From Trichoplax sp. H2 (lineage: Eukaryota > Placozoa > Uniplacotomia > Trichoplacea): a stretch of 64,000 nt of DNA. Below are positions 14,069 through 27,121 of this stretch, in pieces (within the stretch, counting starts at the first letter, position 1; each line of letters opens with the position of its first letter). Where the stretch lies: the NCBI GenBank assembly GCA_003344405.1, contig NOWV01000013.1, forward strand, positions 558,001 through 622,000, given 5' to 3'. Below the pieces are notes generated by a model. The model made no database searches, was not told where the DNA came from, and saw only the letters and a list, made by a program, of their open reading frames with translations. The position numbers were made by a program, and so were the translations under genes.

Positions 14069-17000
14069 ATGGATCAAAAATCCGAGTTAGTCAACAGTAA
14101 ATTTCGGGTTAAGAAGAATGTAATCATCGAATCAACCGAGGAAAATGATGATATTCGATCACATGCATCAAGTAACGCTGATGAACACCAGAAGACTCTT
14201 CAATTTACTGCCTTAAATAGTTCTTATTTCACTACGGATGCCTTACCTATGATGACGTATTATAAGCAAACGTTAACATCGCGTGATACACGTCGAAATC
14301 GACCAACTTTGCAAGATCTTCATGAGCCAAGAGTGGTAATAAATGAATACTTTTAATCACTATATTGTATTGATAGCAGTAAACAACTATACCCTAATGG
14401 GTATAGATAAAATGAAATCATAAATTGTTTTCACTGTCAAGACTGTAACAGAAATGGAAATCTTTTCCAAAATATTCACCGCCTTGATAGAACATATAAA
14501 GTTTTCTTTTCTATTTCTTTCTAGCAAGAAGAGTAGATGATGTAGAAAGATTATAATGATGACAGTGCGATAGACTCATATTGTCAATGATTATTATTTT
14601 AGACGGTCAAATAACTACATCACTTTAATAATTCTACGGATTAAAATAGCGATGATATGGACAATTACTGTAAAGATTAAAGTACTGTACACAAATATAC
14701 AATAGTGAAGAATAGGCTTGTGCGCATATACCTTTGGTGTTTTCGTACTGATAGAATATTCGATACACATAAAGAAGTGTAAATATGCCGCCGTTCTTGC
14801 TTGTGCTATTAAAAATTCGTCCGCTGTCTTGACTAAATAGACTATACAAAACTGTCGATTGAATCTATTCATTATTAATCAGGGTACCAATGTTGAAGAA
14901 GGAAGGGTAAGAAAGATGGAGAAATCGAAATCAGTTGATGCTGGTGGCACACAACCGGAAGGTCCCAGTAAATTTGGTTGGATTCAAGGAGTTTTGGTAT
15001 AGATTATAATTATCAGTAGTATAATATGCTAATTAGCAATTGGGCTAGACTCACTGATTTCAACACTTTAACTATTTGTAAGCAAACTTCGTTCAGCTAA
15101 GAGAAAAAAACTAGTGGATAACCTATCAGACTGTAATAACTCGACTTACAAAGTCGAAATCATATCGTACTGTAACTATCTAAATAGACAATGCCATCAA
15201 TGGCAATAGTTAAACTGGGCAGCATGATGATGGTAATATCCTATAGATTAACTTAACTGTGTCTGTCATTAATAAACAATTACAATTAACCGTTAAATTT
15301 ATAGTTAAGTAACCCTTGATATATATTCAGAACTCTGTAAATGTAGCACTACTACTGTAGAAACTATAAATTATGATCTTGAATAATATCTTAGCACTAT
15401 TTAGCTTACCTATCTTTAAACTGACTCGGGATAACAAATAGACACATAACTTTAATTAGTTAACAACTGCAGTATAACTACATTTGTTAATTGGATACTT
15501 TTAGATTCGATGTTTGTTAAACATCTGGGGAGTGATGCTCTTCTTGCGACTTTCATGGGTTGTAGGTGAAGCTGGTATCGGTATGTTAATTAATTTATGA
15601 TATATGTATTTAAATACTAAATATAGACGAGTTCGCGTATCAACTCTTACCATCAGATGCAATATTGTGACTACATATGTCTCCTCTTAATTAAAGTACA
15701 TGTCCTATATCTATTAACAATAAAACTGCAACTAGAAATAGATATGTAATGATTGTAGCACATTGTAGTATTTATCCTGCACAGTTTATTATGCAAATAT
15801 AGTACTTACGATTTCTTGCAATATAAATATAACAACATATGTTCACTTACGATAGATACGAGTACAGTAATTCTACATTAAAAAGTATGTTCAACACCCA
15901 TGTTACAGACTTATTTTTAACTTCGTTAATTATAATCATATTTAATTGCTACAGCGTAAAGTTTTCGTATGTACACTACAATTTACGCTGCATTTACAAC
16001 TCAATCATCACTTACTGACGACAACAGTAAACCTTTTCATAATAATTGCAACATATTAGCCATGATATGGAATATAGAGCGCTCTAGAAATACAATATTG
16101 ATAAACCTGTATATATATTTCATGAAGGAAATTATGCCATACTTACGTGAACTATTACTGATACGACAATAAATTAAATACTCTTGCAGGATTTGCGTGC
16201 CTCATAATTCTATTAGCAGCAACAGTAACTACTATTACTACCTTATCAATGTCTGCTATTTGTAGCAATGGAGAAGTAAAGGGAGGTAAGTTCATACAAA
16301 GTATGATCATTGGCGGTTTAAAATCAAAATGCGTACTTACACGATTGCAATGTGATCTACAGGTGGAGCATACTATTTAATCTCAAGAAGTTTAGGGCCG
16401 CAATTCGGTATTTATCAGATTTGTGTTGCAATTAATGTTTTCAATATTTAAAAATTTCTAGAGATGATATCTCGTTATTAATAGTTAACTAACTAATTAA
16501 ATAAGGTGGAGCTATAGGATTAGTATTTTCTGCTGCCAATTCAATCGGCGTTGCTCTGTATATCGTCGGTTTTGCCGAATCAGTAAAAGATTACCTCAAA
16601 GTACGAAAATAAAAAATTTTGAACAATTTGAGATTTAAATGTTGATTTCGGACTTTAAAACTCCTTAATGGGGTACACATAGCTGATATAATGTCTTTCG
16701 TTTTGATGCAACTGTAGGCAATAAATATAACTTTAGTCGACGAGATTAACGACGTTCGTATAATTGGAGTCATTGCGGCCACAATCGTATTTGCGATTGC
16801 AATGTCAGGTGTTGCATGGGAATCAAAGGTGCGTATAGATATATGTCAACGTAATAAAATACTTACATAAATATTATCATTCATCAATATTCACGAAAAA
16901 TAGCTTCTGAGTGACTTCTATTTTATACTATTAATTTGCTTATCTTATCTTGTGATATGCAATTTAGTCATGCACAAGTTAAAAATATTTATTACGCCTT

Positions 17001-20000
17001 GTCAATCTATTTTTTATTGACTTGTGCGCTACGATATTTTGAATTTACATTTAGGCCCAGGTTATTCTGTTCGTTTTGCTGATTGCTGCTATCTTAAATT
17101 GTATTGTTGGCTCTATCATGTATTCATTTATTATGCCCGCTGATAAAGTCGCTCGTGGATTCACAGGATTAAGTGGTATACTAATTTAATTATATCGTGC
17201 GGTTATACAGCTTCGCTATCTTGCTACTTCTGAGCGCTTAATATTATGTGAACAAAAATTGTACCTGATTGGGTTGCTTTAATAACGTACAGTAGATTTC
17301 TGATATTTATCATATATGCATGTACGTATACTTGTATATTGAATATTTCAGAATTATACGACGTTTTAACCAATATCTGACTTGATTAATTTTAACTATA
17401 CAGCTGCCACCTTTCTTAACAATACCGCGCCGAAATTTTCACCTACTGAGTCATTCTTTACTGTCTTTGGAGTTTTCTTCCCAGCTGCTACTGGTATTCT
17501 CGCTGGTGCAAATATTTCTGCTAATTTAAAGGTATACTAAGGAAGATCTGAATATAAGATGTTGTAATTGATCATACGTCCATTTCGAAATAACCTTAGA
17601 TCACAAATTATCATTTACACTATGTCATAAATTAATTATTTTCGATACTAGGAGCCGTCAAAGTCTATTCCGATTGGAACTTTATTAGCAATTTTGATCA
17701 GTACAATTGCTTATTTGGGATTAGCATGCTTATTTGGATCAGCTGTTGAACGATCTACGATATTTTCCTCGAGCAATAATACTTATTCATTAAACTGTAC
17801 AGCGGGGTGTAGATATGGTCTTCGATATGACAATCAGGTAGTTTCTTGACTATAAATCTAAAGTGTTTACATTTGATATGACACGATATTGAACCTTTTG
17901 ATGGAATACTACTATACAATGTAATACTATTTGAACTGGCTAATTATTTACCGTCCTTTTAATACAAGAGAATTAATGAATACAATCCTAGTCAATACCT
18001 TCAACAGGTATCGAATCTTTTTAATGAAAATAATTGTCAAAATGTTATCATCTAATAGGTCGCAAGTATGATATCTGGTTGGGAGCCTCTTACTGCTGCA
18101 GGTATTTTTCTTGACTACTCTATTTTATGTTTTGAACCTAAACTTTGATGTACACTTATATCATTGAGCGTATGTAGATAAAATCTTGTTTGTTAAACGA
18201 ATTCACACTTACGCGTTTACTTCGTACGCTATTTTATGGACTATAATCAGGTTATTCTGCTATAGGTATAATGCGAGTATTTTGATATTTTGGTCGTTTC
18301 GATCATATTGTACAAATTAGGTATTTTTGCAGCAACAATTTCGTCAGCTTTAGCTAGCATGATTGGCGCTCCGAATATTTTACAGGTATACAAGAGAACA
18401 ATTCGTTAGATACTTGTGCGCATTCAGTATAATAAATCTAGTACAATAGTAAATTAGTAAAATAAAGAAAATTTTTTGTTTCTTCAGGCAGTGGGAGCGG
18501 ATAGACTATTTCCATATTTGGAGTTTTTTAGTGTTGGTAATGGTGAAAGAAATGAACCTCGCAGAGGAATTGCATTAACTTATATTGTTGCCTTGATCTT
18601 CATCGCTATTGGTACTGGATACTACATAATATTAATTAGTATTATAAACTAGATGGAAATAATAATTTTATATTATAACATAATAATGAATATTAAGCAA
18701 ATTCTTTTGTCGATGTTTCAGCTGAGTTAAACTATATAGCACCTATCATTTCCAATTTCTTTCTGATCGCATATGCATTAATCAATTATTCATGCTTTGA
18801 TGCATCACAAGCGCGTTCTCCTGGTATGCCCTTTCGTAAATTTAATAATAATATCTTGCAAGTTTTATGTTACAGACTTACAGTATGTAGTTCATAGCAT
18901 AGCATAGCTGTCTCTGATTTTCACTTAGTTTAATGGCCTTTCTTATACATTGTATTAAAAATACTGACGCATTATATTATTATTCCCTAGGTTGGCGACC
19001 CTCTTTCAAATTTTATTCTAAGTGGTGTTCTCTTGTTGGTGCTTTAACATGTGTTGCGGTTATGTTTGTTATTAATTGGTGGGCGGCATTGATTACAATT
19101 GCAGTCGTTATTGGCCTCTACAAGTATATTGATTATTCGAAACCAGGTGAAAAATAGCAACTCTTGCATGCTAATAAACAAATGAATGATCATAAATTTA
19201 TATGATTTAATGCAGTATCTTATGTAAAATATTTTAGTTGTCAACTGGGGCTCATCTGGCCATGCTCGTCAATACATTAATGCGTTAGATGCTGCATATA
19301 AACTAAATACAACAGTCAGCCATGTCAAGAATTTTAGGTAATTAGTTATAGGACTAGAAATTGTTCTAATATGTATTGTTAACGGGAAACAATTTTGTAA
19401 CGTCGATGGATAATCTAGGCCTCAGTGTCTCGTGTTATGTGGAATTCCATCTGAAAGACTACCTCTTGTAAAATTTGCTTCGAATTTTACTAATAATTAT
19501 GGATTACTAATATGTGGAAATGTTATGCAGGTAGGTGTAGTCACCGTGTAATATATATACGCGTACTGTATATCGATGAAAGTAGATCGATTATTATGGT
19601 GGCTTTCATGGGTCGCTGATCATAATGTCTTTCTTTCGATAATTGTTACTAACACATATAACATAACCTTAGGAAAAGTCTAATACTGATATGAAAGATC
19701 AGTATAAAATTCTTCAAGAAAATAAGGTAATTTTGTTCATAAATTACTAGAGATCGTTTAGTAGTAAAATGATTATACAAAGCAAAAACTTAATAGCAAC
19801 TTATTATCTATAATATTTACTACTTGTCATAATTATAAACAAATACTGTAACGGTTATTTAAAAAATTGTACGATGCTAACGATTCCTTGATGGTTAAAC
19901 AGATTAAAGCAGTTGTAACAACCGTCACTAGCACAGACTTTATCTTGGGTGCGAGAGCATTAATGCAAGCATCAGGTTTAGGAAAATTATCGCCTAACAT

Positions 20001-21858
20001 GATTTTATTTGGATTCTTGGAAAATTGGCAGAATCGGGATGATAGAATCGAGAATTACGTTGCAATAATACAGTGTGTGACATGAATTATGAATAGTTTA
20101 TAGCCTTCATATCGTTAAAAATAGTAGTTTACGCAATGCCGCTTCTTATGTAACTGAAATATAAATGTTATATTAAACTTGTTGAACTGTTATAGTGATG
20201 CCTTCGATTTAAACTTTGGTGTAGCAATTTTTCGTGATAGATTAGAGAAAGAAAAAGGTAACTATACAGGTCACATTCTATTCGTTATAGCTTTACTTTT
20301 ATGCTTAATTACATTTATAACAGTTAACCATTAAAGTGAGATATCACTAATGGTATTGTTATCCGATAACAAAGGCGAAAACAACTTCGATAAGAATTTA
20401 CATGAGTCAGGAGAAGGTCTGTAATTCGGTTTATGCAGTATTTCATAATTGACAAGAAACATGTTACTAAAATGTAGCATAAATACCTTTCACATTGATA
20501 GGTGTACGTTTTTGCAGTAATCGAACTAAAGAAGGCAACAACTTGGGCGGTGAAGTAGTAGACTTTGGTAGAGGTCAGTAGACATTAGTAACTAGCTATT
20601 TGTTTATGAGAATGGCTTAGCTAGGATTGATTACTCTACATTGTTAAAAGTAAACGCATTTTTTCTACTATTAGGCGTACTTTCTCATAATAAACCAGGA
20701 AAGAGTGACAGTAAATTAAGCAATAACTTTAAGGAGCTACTTAAGCAACCTGTAGAAGATAAGTACGTTCAGCTGAAGGAAGTTCGAAAAATAGATAGTG
20801 TAATTGATATATGGTGGATTTACGATGATGGAGGTAATAAAATGTGTCTTTTTGCTAATGGTGATAGTGCACTAAGCAATTGTAGCTTGAATGTCGAATT
20901 TATTGAATTAATATCTGGTTTTTATTAATGGCTTCTCAATATGTAACAGGGTTAACTATTCTAATTCCTTACTTGTTGAGCTTAAGTAAGCGATGGTCGA
21001 ACTGTAAATTGAGAATATTCACACCTGGAAAACCGGAAAAACTACGTGATACTATGATTGGGTTAATAGAATTTAGGACAATATAGTATAATTTTTTGAA
21101 TACCAAAAGGACATTATTTTATAAACGATGTTATCATTGTTTAGCACACTCTAATATCGTATCCTGGATGTTGACTTGATAGGATGACTATACTACTAAA
21201 AAAATTCCGTATCGAATACGAAAATGTGATAGCAGTAGGCGATATAAATGAAGAACCATCTGAAGAGAGGTAATTTTTTTCTTACGTTAGATTTTCTAGC
21301 CAATTACATGATAACGTAAATAATACTGCTATGATAAAATGTGTCTGAATTGGCATGTTACGTTAACTTTTTAGCATGTCAAGATTTTGTCAATCATTTC
21401 CTTCACTGGGACATATTTTTGGTAACTCTGATATAGAAAATAAAGTAAGTAAGCCAAGATAAGTAGTTGAAAAATAATTAATTAAAAAATTTTAATGAAA
21501 AATTCTTTATCTTCCAATTTTATCAGACCAAAATACACATTAAATTAAGTGAGCTATTAATTCGCCACTCTATGGAAGCTAGCCTAGTCGTTATGTAAGT
21601 CTAAGAGATTACTTTGCTTTATCGAATGTACATTGCGAACTAAATAAACGTTTGCCTTTCGGGAATGTGAAGAAATATTCCAGCCGTATTGATTTTCTTT
21701 ATTTTTCAACTCTACTCAGCACGTTACCAGTACCACGGAAAAATTTCTGTCCCCCATCCGTATATATGAGTTGGCTAGAGACTATATCAGGCCCATTGCC
21801 TTGTCCAGTGTTGTTAGTTCGTGGCAATCAAACGAGCGTTTTAACGTTTAATTCTTGA
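14069..21858 (+). CDS. SLC12A1/2-like: NKCC-type cation-chloride cotransporter, tandem copy 2
   Basis: Paralogue of the upstream cotransporter with the same predicted function. There are 28 coding exons: 14069-14335, 14883-14996, 15505-15580, 16190-16285, 16363-16407, 16506-16600, 16718-16828, 17055-17175, 17404-17531, 17652-17837, 18059-18101, 18321-18385, 18488-18611, 18722-18823, 18991-19146, 19238-19337, 19419-19530, 19673-19726, 19903-20072, 20196-20257, 20375-20416, 20502-20573, 20675-20833, 20950-21061, 21183-21269, 21375-21444, 21527-21594, 21720-21858. They sum to 2976 nt, 991 aa. KFRV lies at 11-14, YFTTDALP at 53-60, the TM3 Tyr near 218, and the TM8 ATISSALAS motif is intact. Most exons match copy 1 in length and phase. 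The N-terminal exon is about 100 codons shorter. Two small phase-1 exons (42 and 72 nt) are added in the C-terminal cytoplasmic domain; these two, and the GG|gttaat donor at 21061, are the least certain parts. Confidence 0.92.
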
Positions 21859-24357
21859 AAATAATTTATGAACTAAGTTACAACTACTTGGGCAATCTCT
21901 GATGTTGTATAACAGTATATCGTATTCATTTTTTATCATGTTAGTAAATTATGATATTGACTTAATAGCGAACTTTCAATTGATTTTCATAGCGAAATTA
22001 TAAATATTTATAAGTACCTCGTTAATGATACTCTGTTTTGCATCGTAGAGATTAAATTTTCCGTTGAATCTTTTGATTTTCCCAATTTATCTCGCCAATA
22101 ACCAATGCTTTACCATTAAATTACATTGTATTCTCGAATTTTTATCTTCTACGTCTCTTTAGTTATTTTTTTTTCCGTGCTTTAGAAGATTATCATGTTA
22201 CTTATAGGTGATTGCTGGTGTATAATTATATTCGTATATATATTATACAAATGTATACGTAAAATTATGTGTATCCGTTCGCTGCACTGAAGAAATTTTC
22301 GTCTGCATTTTGATTAATTAACGCACATAATTTCCCTTCATGTAATTCATATCGATACCATTGGCTTAATGGACTAATTTAAATACCATGCAAATTTAAT
22401 TAGTCTGTTACTTTCGTTCAAGTTAACCGTATTCTCTTAGGTGACGATTTCAGTTCCCTTCGGTACGATAATATTTCAAAACAAATGTGTATGTTATAAT
22501 TTTGTTGAGCTGGTATTAGATATGAAGGGTATAATTAATTACTGAAAGTAATTTATTTAAATATATGTTACTTTTTAAAAAATTTTGAATTTGGGTAGAT
22601 GTCCCCTGAAACTGAATCGCAACATTGATCGGTAATATGATATTTGTTATTTCAATCGCCCTATATCAATGTGCGCTCTGTATAGCAGATCGTATTTTGC
22701 TAAATATACATTGCTTTGGATGCAACGTTGGCTAATTTAACTAATTATAACTATTACCAAGTAAATTACGATGTAAATTAATTACCGGAAATACGTTTTA
22801 TGGATGGCATTTTAAAGTAAATTTTAATATGTATATCTGTTAATTGTATATCAGTAAGATACAATAAGTACTATTGTACTTCTATTTGTCTTCATTTTCA
22901 TTGTAAAGGGCTATCTTGGATATATCTATTTCAATATTATTGCCAGATAAGTTTTCGTTGGTTTAATTGCGCCCTGTTTCCAAGGACTGTAACCAAGTTT
23001 ACTTTTAATGATAGACGCAAAATAAAGGTTGTACATTACCTCATTTTATCTTACTTTGAATATCTACGCTCAGAATAGTACAGTGCATAATAATTGAGGG
23101 ATATATATAAATTTAGTACTACAGTTGAGTAATACTAAAATGACATGATCAGGAAGGGGAAACAATACCCGTTGCCTGCTTACTAAGAAAGTATTCAACG
23201 TTCTTTCATGTAAGCACAATTGTCTATATTCGTGGATGCTATATTAACATCTATGCACTGCAACTGCAAAGTTCGTTGTTAAGTTTCAGCAGAGGATGTA
23301 AAAAGTATGTGAGTGCCGGTGATGTACACGTATAAATCAAGTTACTATGTGTCAGATATACGAAGTTTCCTCAGATTATATCACATCGTTGCCGTATGAA
23401 TACTTAGTGTATGGTATATATTCAATTAGATCAAATCCCTTGATCCTAACGTATTGAGTATTACAATGTTTGAAAGTACAGTGCAATAGTTGAAAGTTGT
23501 TGTTACTTCTATCTAATTTTACTCTATAATCACATTACACTAATTGAGGGATATAAAATAAATCAAATTAAGAATTCTCTCTAATGTTATATTTATTTTT
23601 AACACTTTGGATATCGTATGATCCTGCATTATTGAATGTGAACTGTCGTTAGCTTAGATTGCAATGCTGCAGCACAGCATAGATGTCTATATGTTACAGT
23701 AATTCCGTGCTGCAAATTAGCTGCCAGGTTAGTTTTGCCGAACAAGAATACCCAAACTGTCTGAGTGTCGCGTCCCGTCCGGGACTGGAACTCTTTGGGC
23801 GGACAGACATATGGCCAACTTTGGTCAACAGATTGTGCCAAACATTTCATTATGACACTACTTCAGTATGTAGACAGTCGATTCTGAATGGACTGATTAT
23901 TTTTAAATTACAGTAGGTAATATTATATTGTATTCCATTGCCTGTTCCTAAGCTATAGTAGCTTTAGATCATGATAATCCATGTTATTGGAATTAATACG
24001 AGTGATTTAGAGAAAGAAACACGGAAGATCCATATTGAGTAACTATTTTGGGACATTTTCGATCGCATTTGGTATGAAAAGTCCGTCCACCCGAGGAGAG
24101 ACTGTCCACTGTCCAGTCCAGGTGCAGGATATTTCTAGTAGTCTATAGTTTTGCATAGTATGGCATACGGTTACAGGCATAGCATATTGTAAAATGAGTG
24201 AAAAAAATGGTCGGCTTTTGCTTCTTTTGCTGCTTTCCGCCATGTCCATAATGATTATAATTCATTATCATGGTCAAGTCCTTTTCTCCTTTCCAGCTTT
24301 TGCAGTGGTCGTCGTCGTCCGTCAGTAGACCCTGTCTGTCACCAGCATCTACATTCT
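21859..24357. other. AT-rich spacer with repeat fragments
   Basis: No gene is recognised. Repeat signals: an AATTGAGGGATATA-type word occurs at about 23092 and again at about 23542, and a fragment at 23705-23745 matches the centre of the foldback element at 12.9 kb. Two overlapping open frames at about 23.6-23.9 kb are composition effects over this fragment. Confidence 0.5.
24148..24293. mobile_element. Diverged copy of the 12.8-13.1 kb foldback repeat
   Basis: The stretch from GTTTTGCATAGTA (24148) through the GCTGCTTTCCGCCATGTCC region parallels GTTTTGCATAGTACGG onward to GCAGCTTTCTGCCGTATCC of the element at 12.9-13.1 kb. An insert of roughly 30 bp precedes the AAGTCC..TCTCC end. A clear left arm is not visible, so this copy looks truncated or decayed. 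It lies directly upstream of the COX5A promoter. Confidence 0.5.
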
Positions 24358-24409
24358 ACAGTACAGTACATTAACTGCCATTGTTCTTGCTGCTGATTTA
24401 GAAAAGGGA

Positions 24410-24759
24410 TACGCATGCGCATAGCTTATGCTAAGGGTTGCTGTCACGTGATGTCACTGCCAGTACGTCCAGTTAGACCTGACGGTTCCGAACCGAACCT
24501 CGGACAGCCATCCGACGAGACACGACACCACCGCGAGTATAGTGCGCGGTGTTTACCTGCTGTCCTATACTGTACTGTGTACATGGTTCCACGATCTCCA
24601 TACACCAAGCCATCAAGTCTGGACCAGGTGGGTTTTTGTGGACGTGAGCGTCAAACCACGGTACCCTAGTTTCGGCTAGCATTGCGCATGCGTCATTTGG
24701 CTTGAAAGTTTCTCCACGCCAGTTGTCAGCCATATTGCTTTTTTGAGCTCGTCTTCATC
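24410..24759 (+). promoter_or_regulatory. COX5A promoter with NRF-1-, YY1- and E-box-like motifs
   Basis: This short stretch is visibly richer in G+C and CpG than its surroundings. Two near-consensus NRF-1 words (GCGCATGCG type) occur at 24412-24421 and 24683-24692. A CACGTG E-box in the context GTCACGTGAT is at 24445-24450, and a CCATATT YY1-type core is at about 24730-24736. The start codon of COX5A is at 24760. NRF-1 and YY1 are known regulators of nuclear respiratory-chain genes in vertebrates; their use here is inferred from motif and position only. Confidence 0.5.
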
Positions 24760-27121
24760 ATGTTTCGTCTTGCTCTTTCTCGGTTATCTAGTGCTAGCGG
24801 TCGTGCAGTTAGATCAACTTTGCCTACTGGTAACAAGCCGCAAGTCTATGGTAAATGATGACAATGTCTTGATTGCACTAGTCTAATTAAATGAATGTCC
24901 AAATGATGGATTGATTCCTTGCTTGGCGGTATAAAAAAAACGCCAACTGCTGTATTGACATCAGTCGCCGTCTCCACCGCTAGTCTAGTCTATGCAATCG
25001 TTTATGAAAATCTTTCGAAATTCAAAGAGCTTATAGGGTTTATGACGCTGTAATAGGTCTTTTTTCATCCTTCTCCTTCTAAATAGGAAATTGATTAGTA
25101 GCGTAGAGTAATGATGCATTTGTACTGTAGAGAGAGAGTGTATGGCGTTGTTTAGTTGAACTTGTTTGCTCGACTTTTCATACTAGCGTAAAAAGTGTAG
25201 ACCGTCATTGCTACTTAAAGAAAGCAATCCTTTCACCTTGTGAAATACAACATCACTACTGTCCATTTGAAGCCTAGCTATAGATTACCCTGATTCTCAG
25301 ATTTTACTCACTAAACGTGAAGGAAGGATGTTTTCTTGGTAGCGGAGTAGTGATTGACTGGCATATTGATGCAGTTACCGCAGATTAATAATTCATGTCG
25401 AAATGGCGGCATCGAATTGCTATCGTCTTGAGGAGATGGCTCCTAAAGCAAAAATGATACTCGTGTAACATTCTTGTTGTTGGAATGGTGCCATAAGCGT
25501 TGGGTATTTCCATCCAAACGACCACTTACGTTACCAACGTGACCATTCTATGCGTCTAATAAGAGTATTTTTATCTCCGAAATGGCACCAGTTCTGAATG
25601 TATCGTAAAGTCATATAATCTTTCTGTTTATGTTCAAAATTATAAAACATTGATATGTTGTTTGTATAAACTTACTGTACTGGTTTCAATGACTTGGCTA
25701 GCGCAATCGTTAAATTAATTTTTTCAGCGAGGAGAACGATGACTTCAATCGATGGATTACGTTAACCCGCAGGCGGTGTACCAAGGCGTATTAAACAGTG
25801 TTACAGTAGACTGTTGCTTACTTTACAGCATGATCTTGTTTTGTCTGCTATACCTGCTGCTTAATTGGAGACTATGAACGATTTCAAAAACTCTTAACCT
25901 ACTTTAGATTCTATCAGATAGGAAGATGATGCTACAAATGACAATAATTCCATTTAGGTCTTGGCCGTTGTAGACCTGAGGTACTGCAGTCTACTGTACT
26001 GTATATTGCAGAAATGCCAACGGCATTAGGTGAAACAAAGTCTGATTGCACTTTTTGTCGACGCCTACTACTCCTGCTACTACGAATGCGTTAAACTGGA
26101 TATCCGCGCCGCAATCCTTAACGGCGGTTCCCTATGACAGCATTGAAAATCCACTTGTGCTTGTATTTCAGGCAGTCTTTTGCAATTGATAAAGTTATTG
26201 TAACCAAATAGGACTTTATTTGAAAGCTGCCTTAAAAAAATCACCGCTCAACCTGATCTTTGGTATTCTATATATTCAGCAACAATCAGTACCTAATAAT
26301 ACAGTCTATTTTACATGACCCCAACGCGCAACTAATTTTTACAATCATTGTACACTATACTTTATTAATTCGAGACTCTGCCGTGACGGTGTTGTAGATT
26401 CATCTGTAGGTTCTTTTTAGCCTTATTTGAAATATTATTAATTGCATAATATCCTGACTTTACCTGCAAATTAATCATGACATGCTTTGACATATCATCT
26501 GCAGTCTGACGTATTGTCTTTAAAATCTGTCATTTCTTCCTATATGAATCAACCCAACTAGTGTATATTACAAACTAATAGCCCACACCACCATGTAAAA
26601 TTTCATTCTTCGCTAATCCATTTCATTTTTGTAATCTATCCAAATAGCTGCCGTTGCAAGTCAAAACTTACTACAACGACGTCTAATTGGTGCTGAAGTG
26701 GATTCTGAACCCGATGAGGTTTTCGATGCTCGTTGGGAAGCATTCTTTAAGAATGAAAACTTAGATAGAAATACTTACCGCAGAGGTTTAGATGAACTCT
26801 TTGGTTACGATTTGGTTCCAGAGCCCAAAATTTTAAATGCTGCATTTAGGTATTGTAGACGTATTTTCTTGGACAAATAATTTATAATTGAACTGCTTAT
26901 AGAAACTACTTCTTTCCATATAGACTAATTTCCTATGCTATTTATTTAGAGCTGCTCGACGTTTAAATGACGTTGCTATACCAGTTCGTATCCTGGAGGT
27001 AGTTAAAGACAAAGCTGGTACCAACAAGGAAATCTACCCATATATATTAGACCAGACAAGTGAAGTCAGAGCTGAATTAGGCATTAGTACACCAGAAGAG
27101 CTAGGAATTGATACTGCTTAA
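24760..27121 (+). CDS. COX5A: Cytochrome c oxidase subunit 5A, mitochondrial
   Basis: Nuclear-encoded, matrix-side structural subunit of respiratory complex IV. Three exons: 24760-24850, 26648-26849, 26950-27121; they sum to 465 nt, 154 aa, close to the roughly 150 aa of the animal protein. The N-terminus ([15 protein letters not shown]) is Arg/Ser-rich with no acidic residues, as expected of a mitochondrial presequence. The mature part shows the family's FDARWEAFF, the [14 protein letters not shown] segment, [19 protein letters not shown] and the C-terminal GISTPEELG. Reading through the second donor gives a stop soon after, so splicing to 26950 is needed to restore the conserved segment. 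Intron 1 (about 1.8 kb) is the longest among the fully resolved models here. An AATAAA overlaps the stop region at 27124. Confidence 0.96.
24851..26647 (+). other. Long first intron of COX5A
   Basis: This intron starts GTAAAT and ends at AATAG before 26648. I found no exon in it. It contains scattered GTACTG words (about 25990) and an AATGGCGGCATCG word near 25402 that resembles a YY1 site. Its first part continues the CpG-richer composition of the promoter, so it may hold regulatory sequence. Confidence 0.45.

Noticed and set aside
23629-23916. Overlapping 73- and 77-codon frames on both strands
   Set aside because: They lie over a fragment of the foldback repeat and show no family resemblance.
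24415-24733. Frames of 84-86 codons on both strands upstream of COX5A
   Set aside because: Result of the higher G+C of the promoter (fewer stops); COX5A's own start at 24760 gives the conserved protein.
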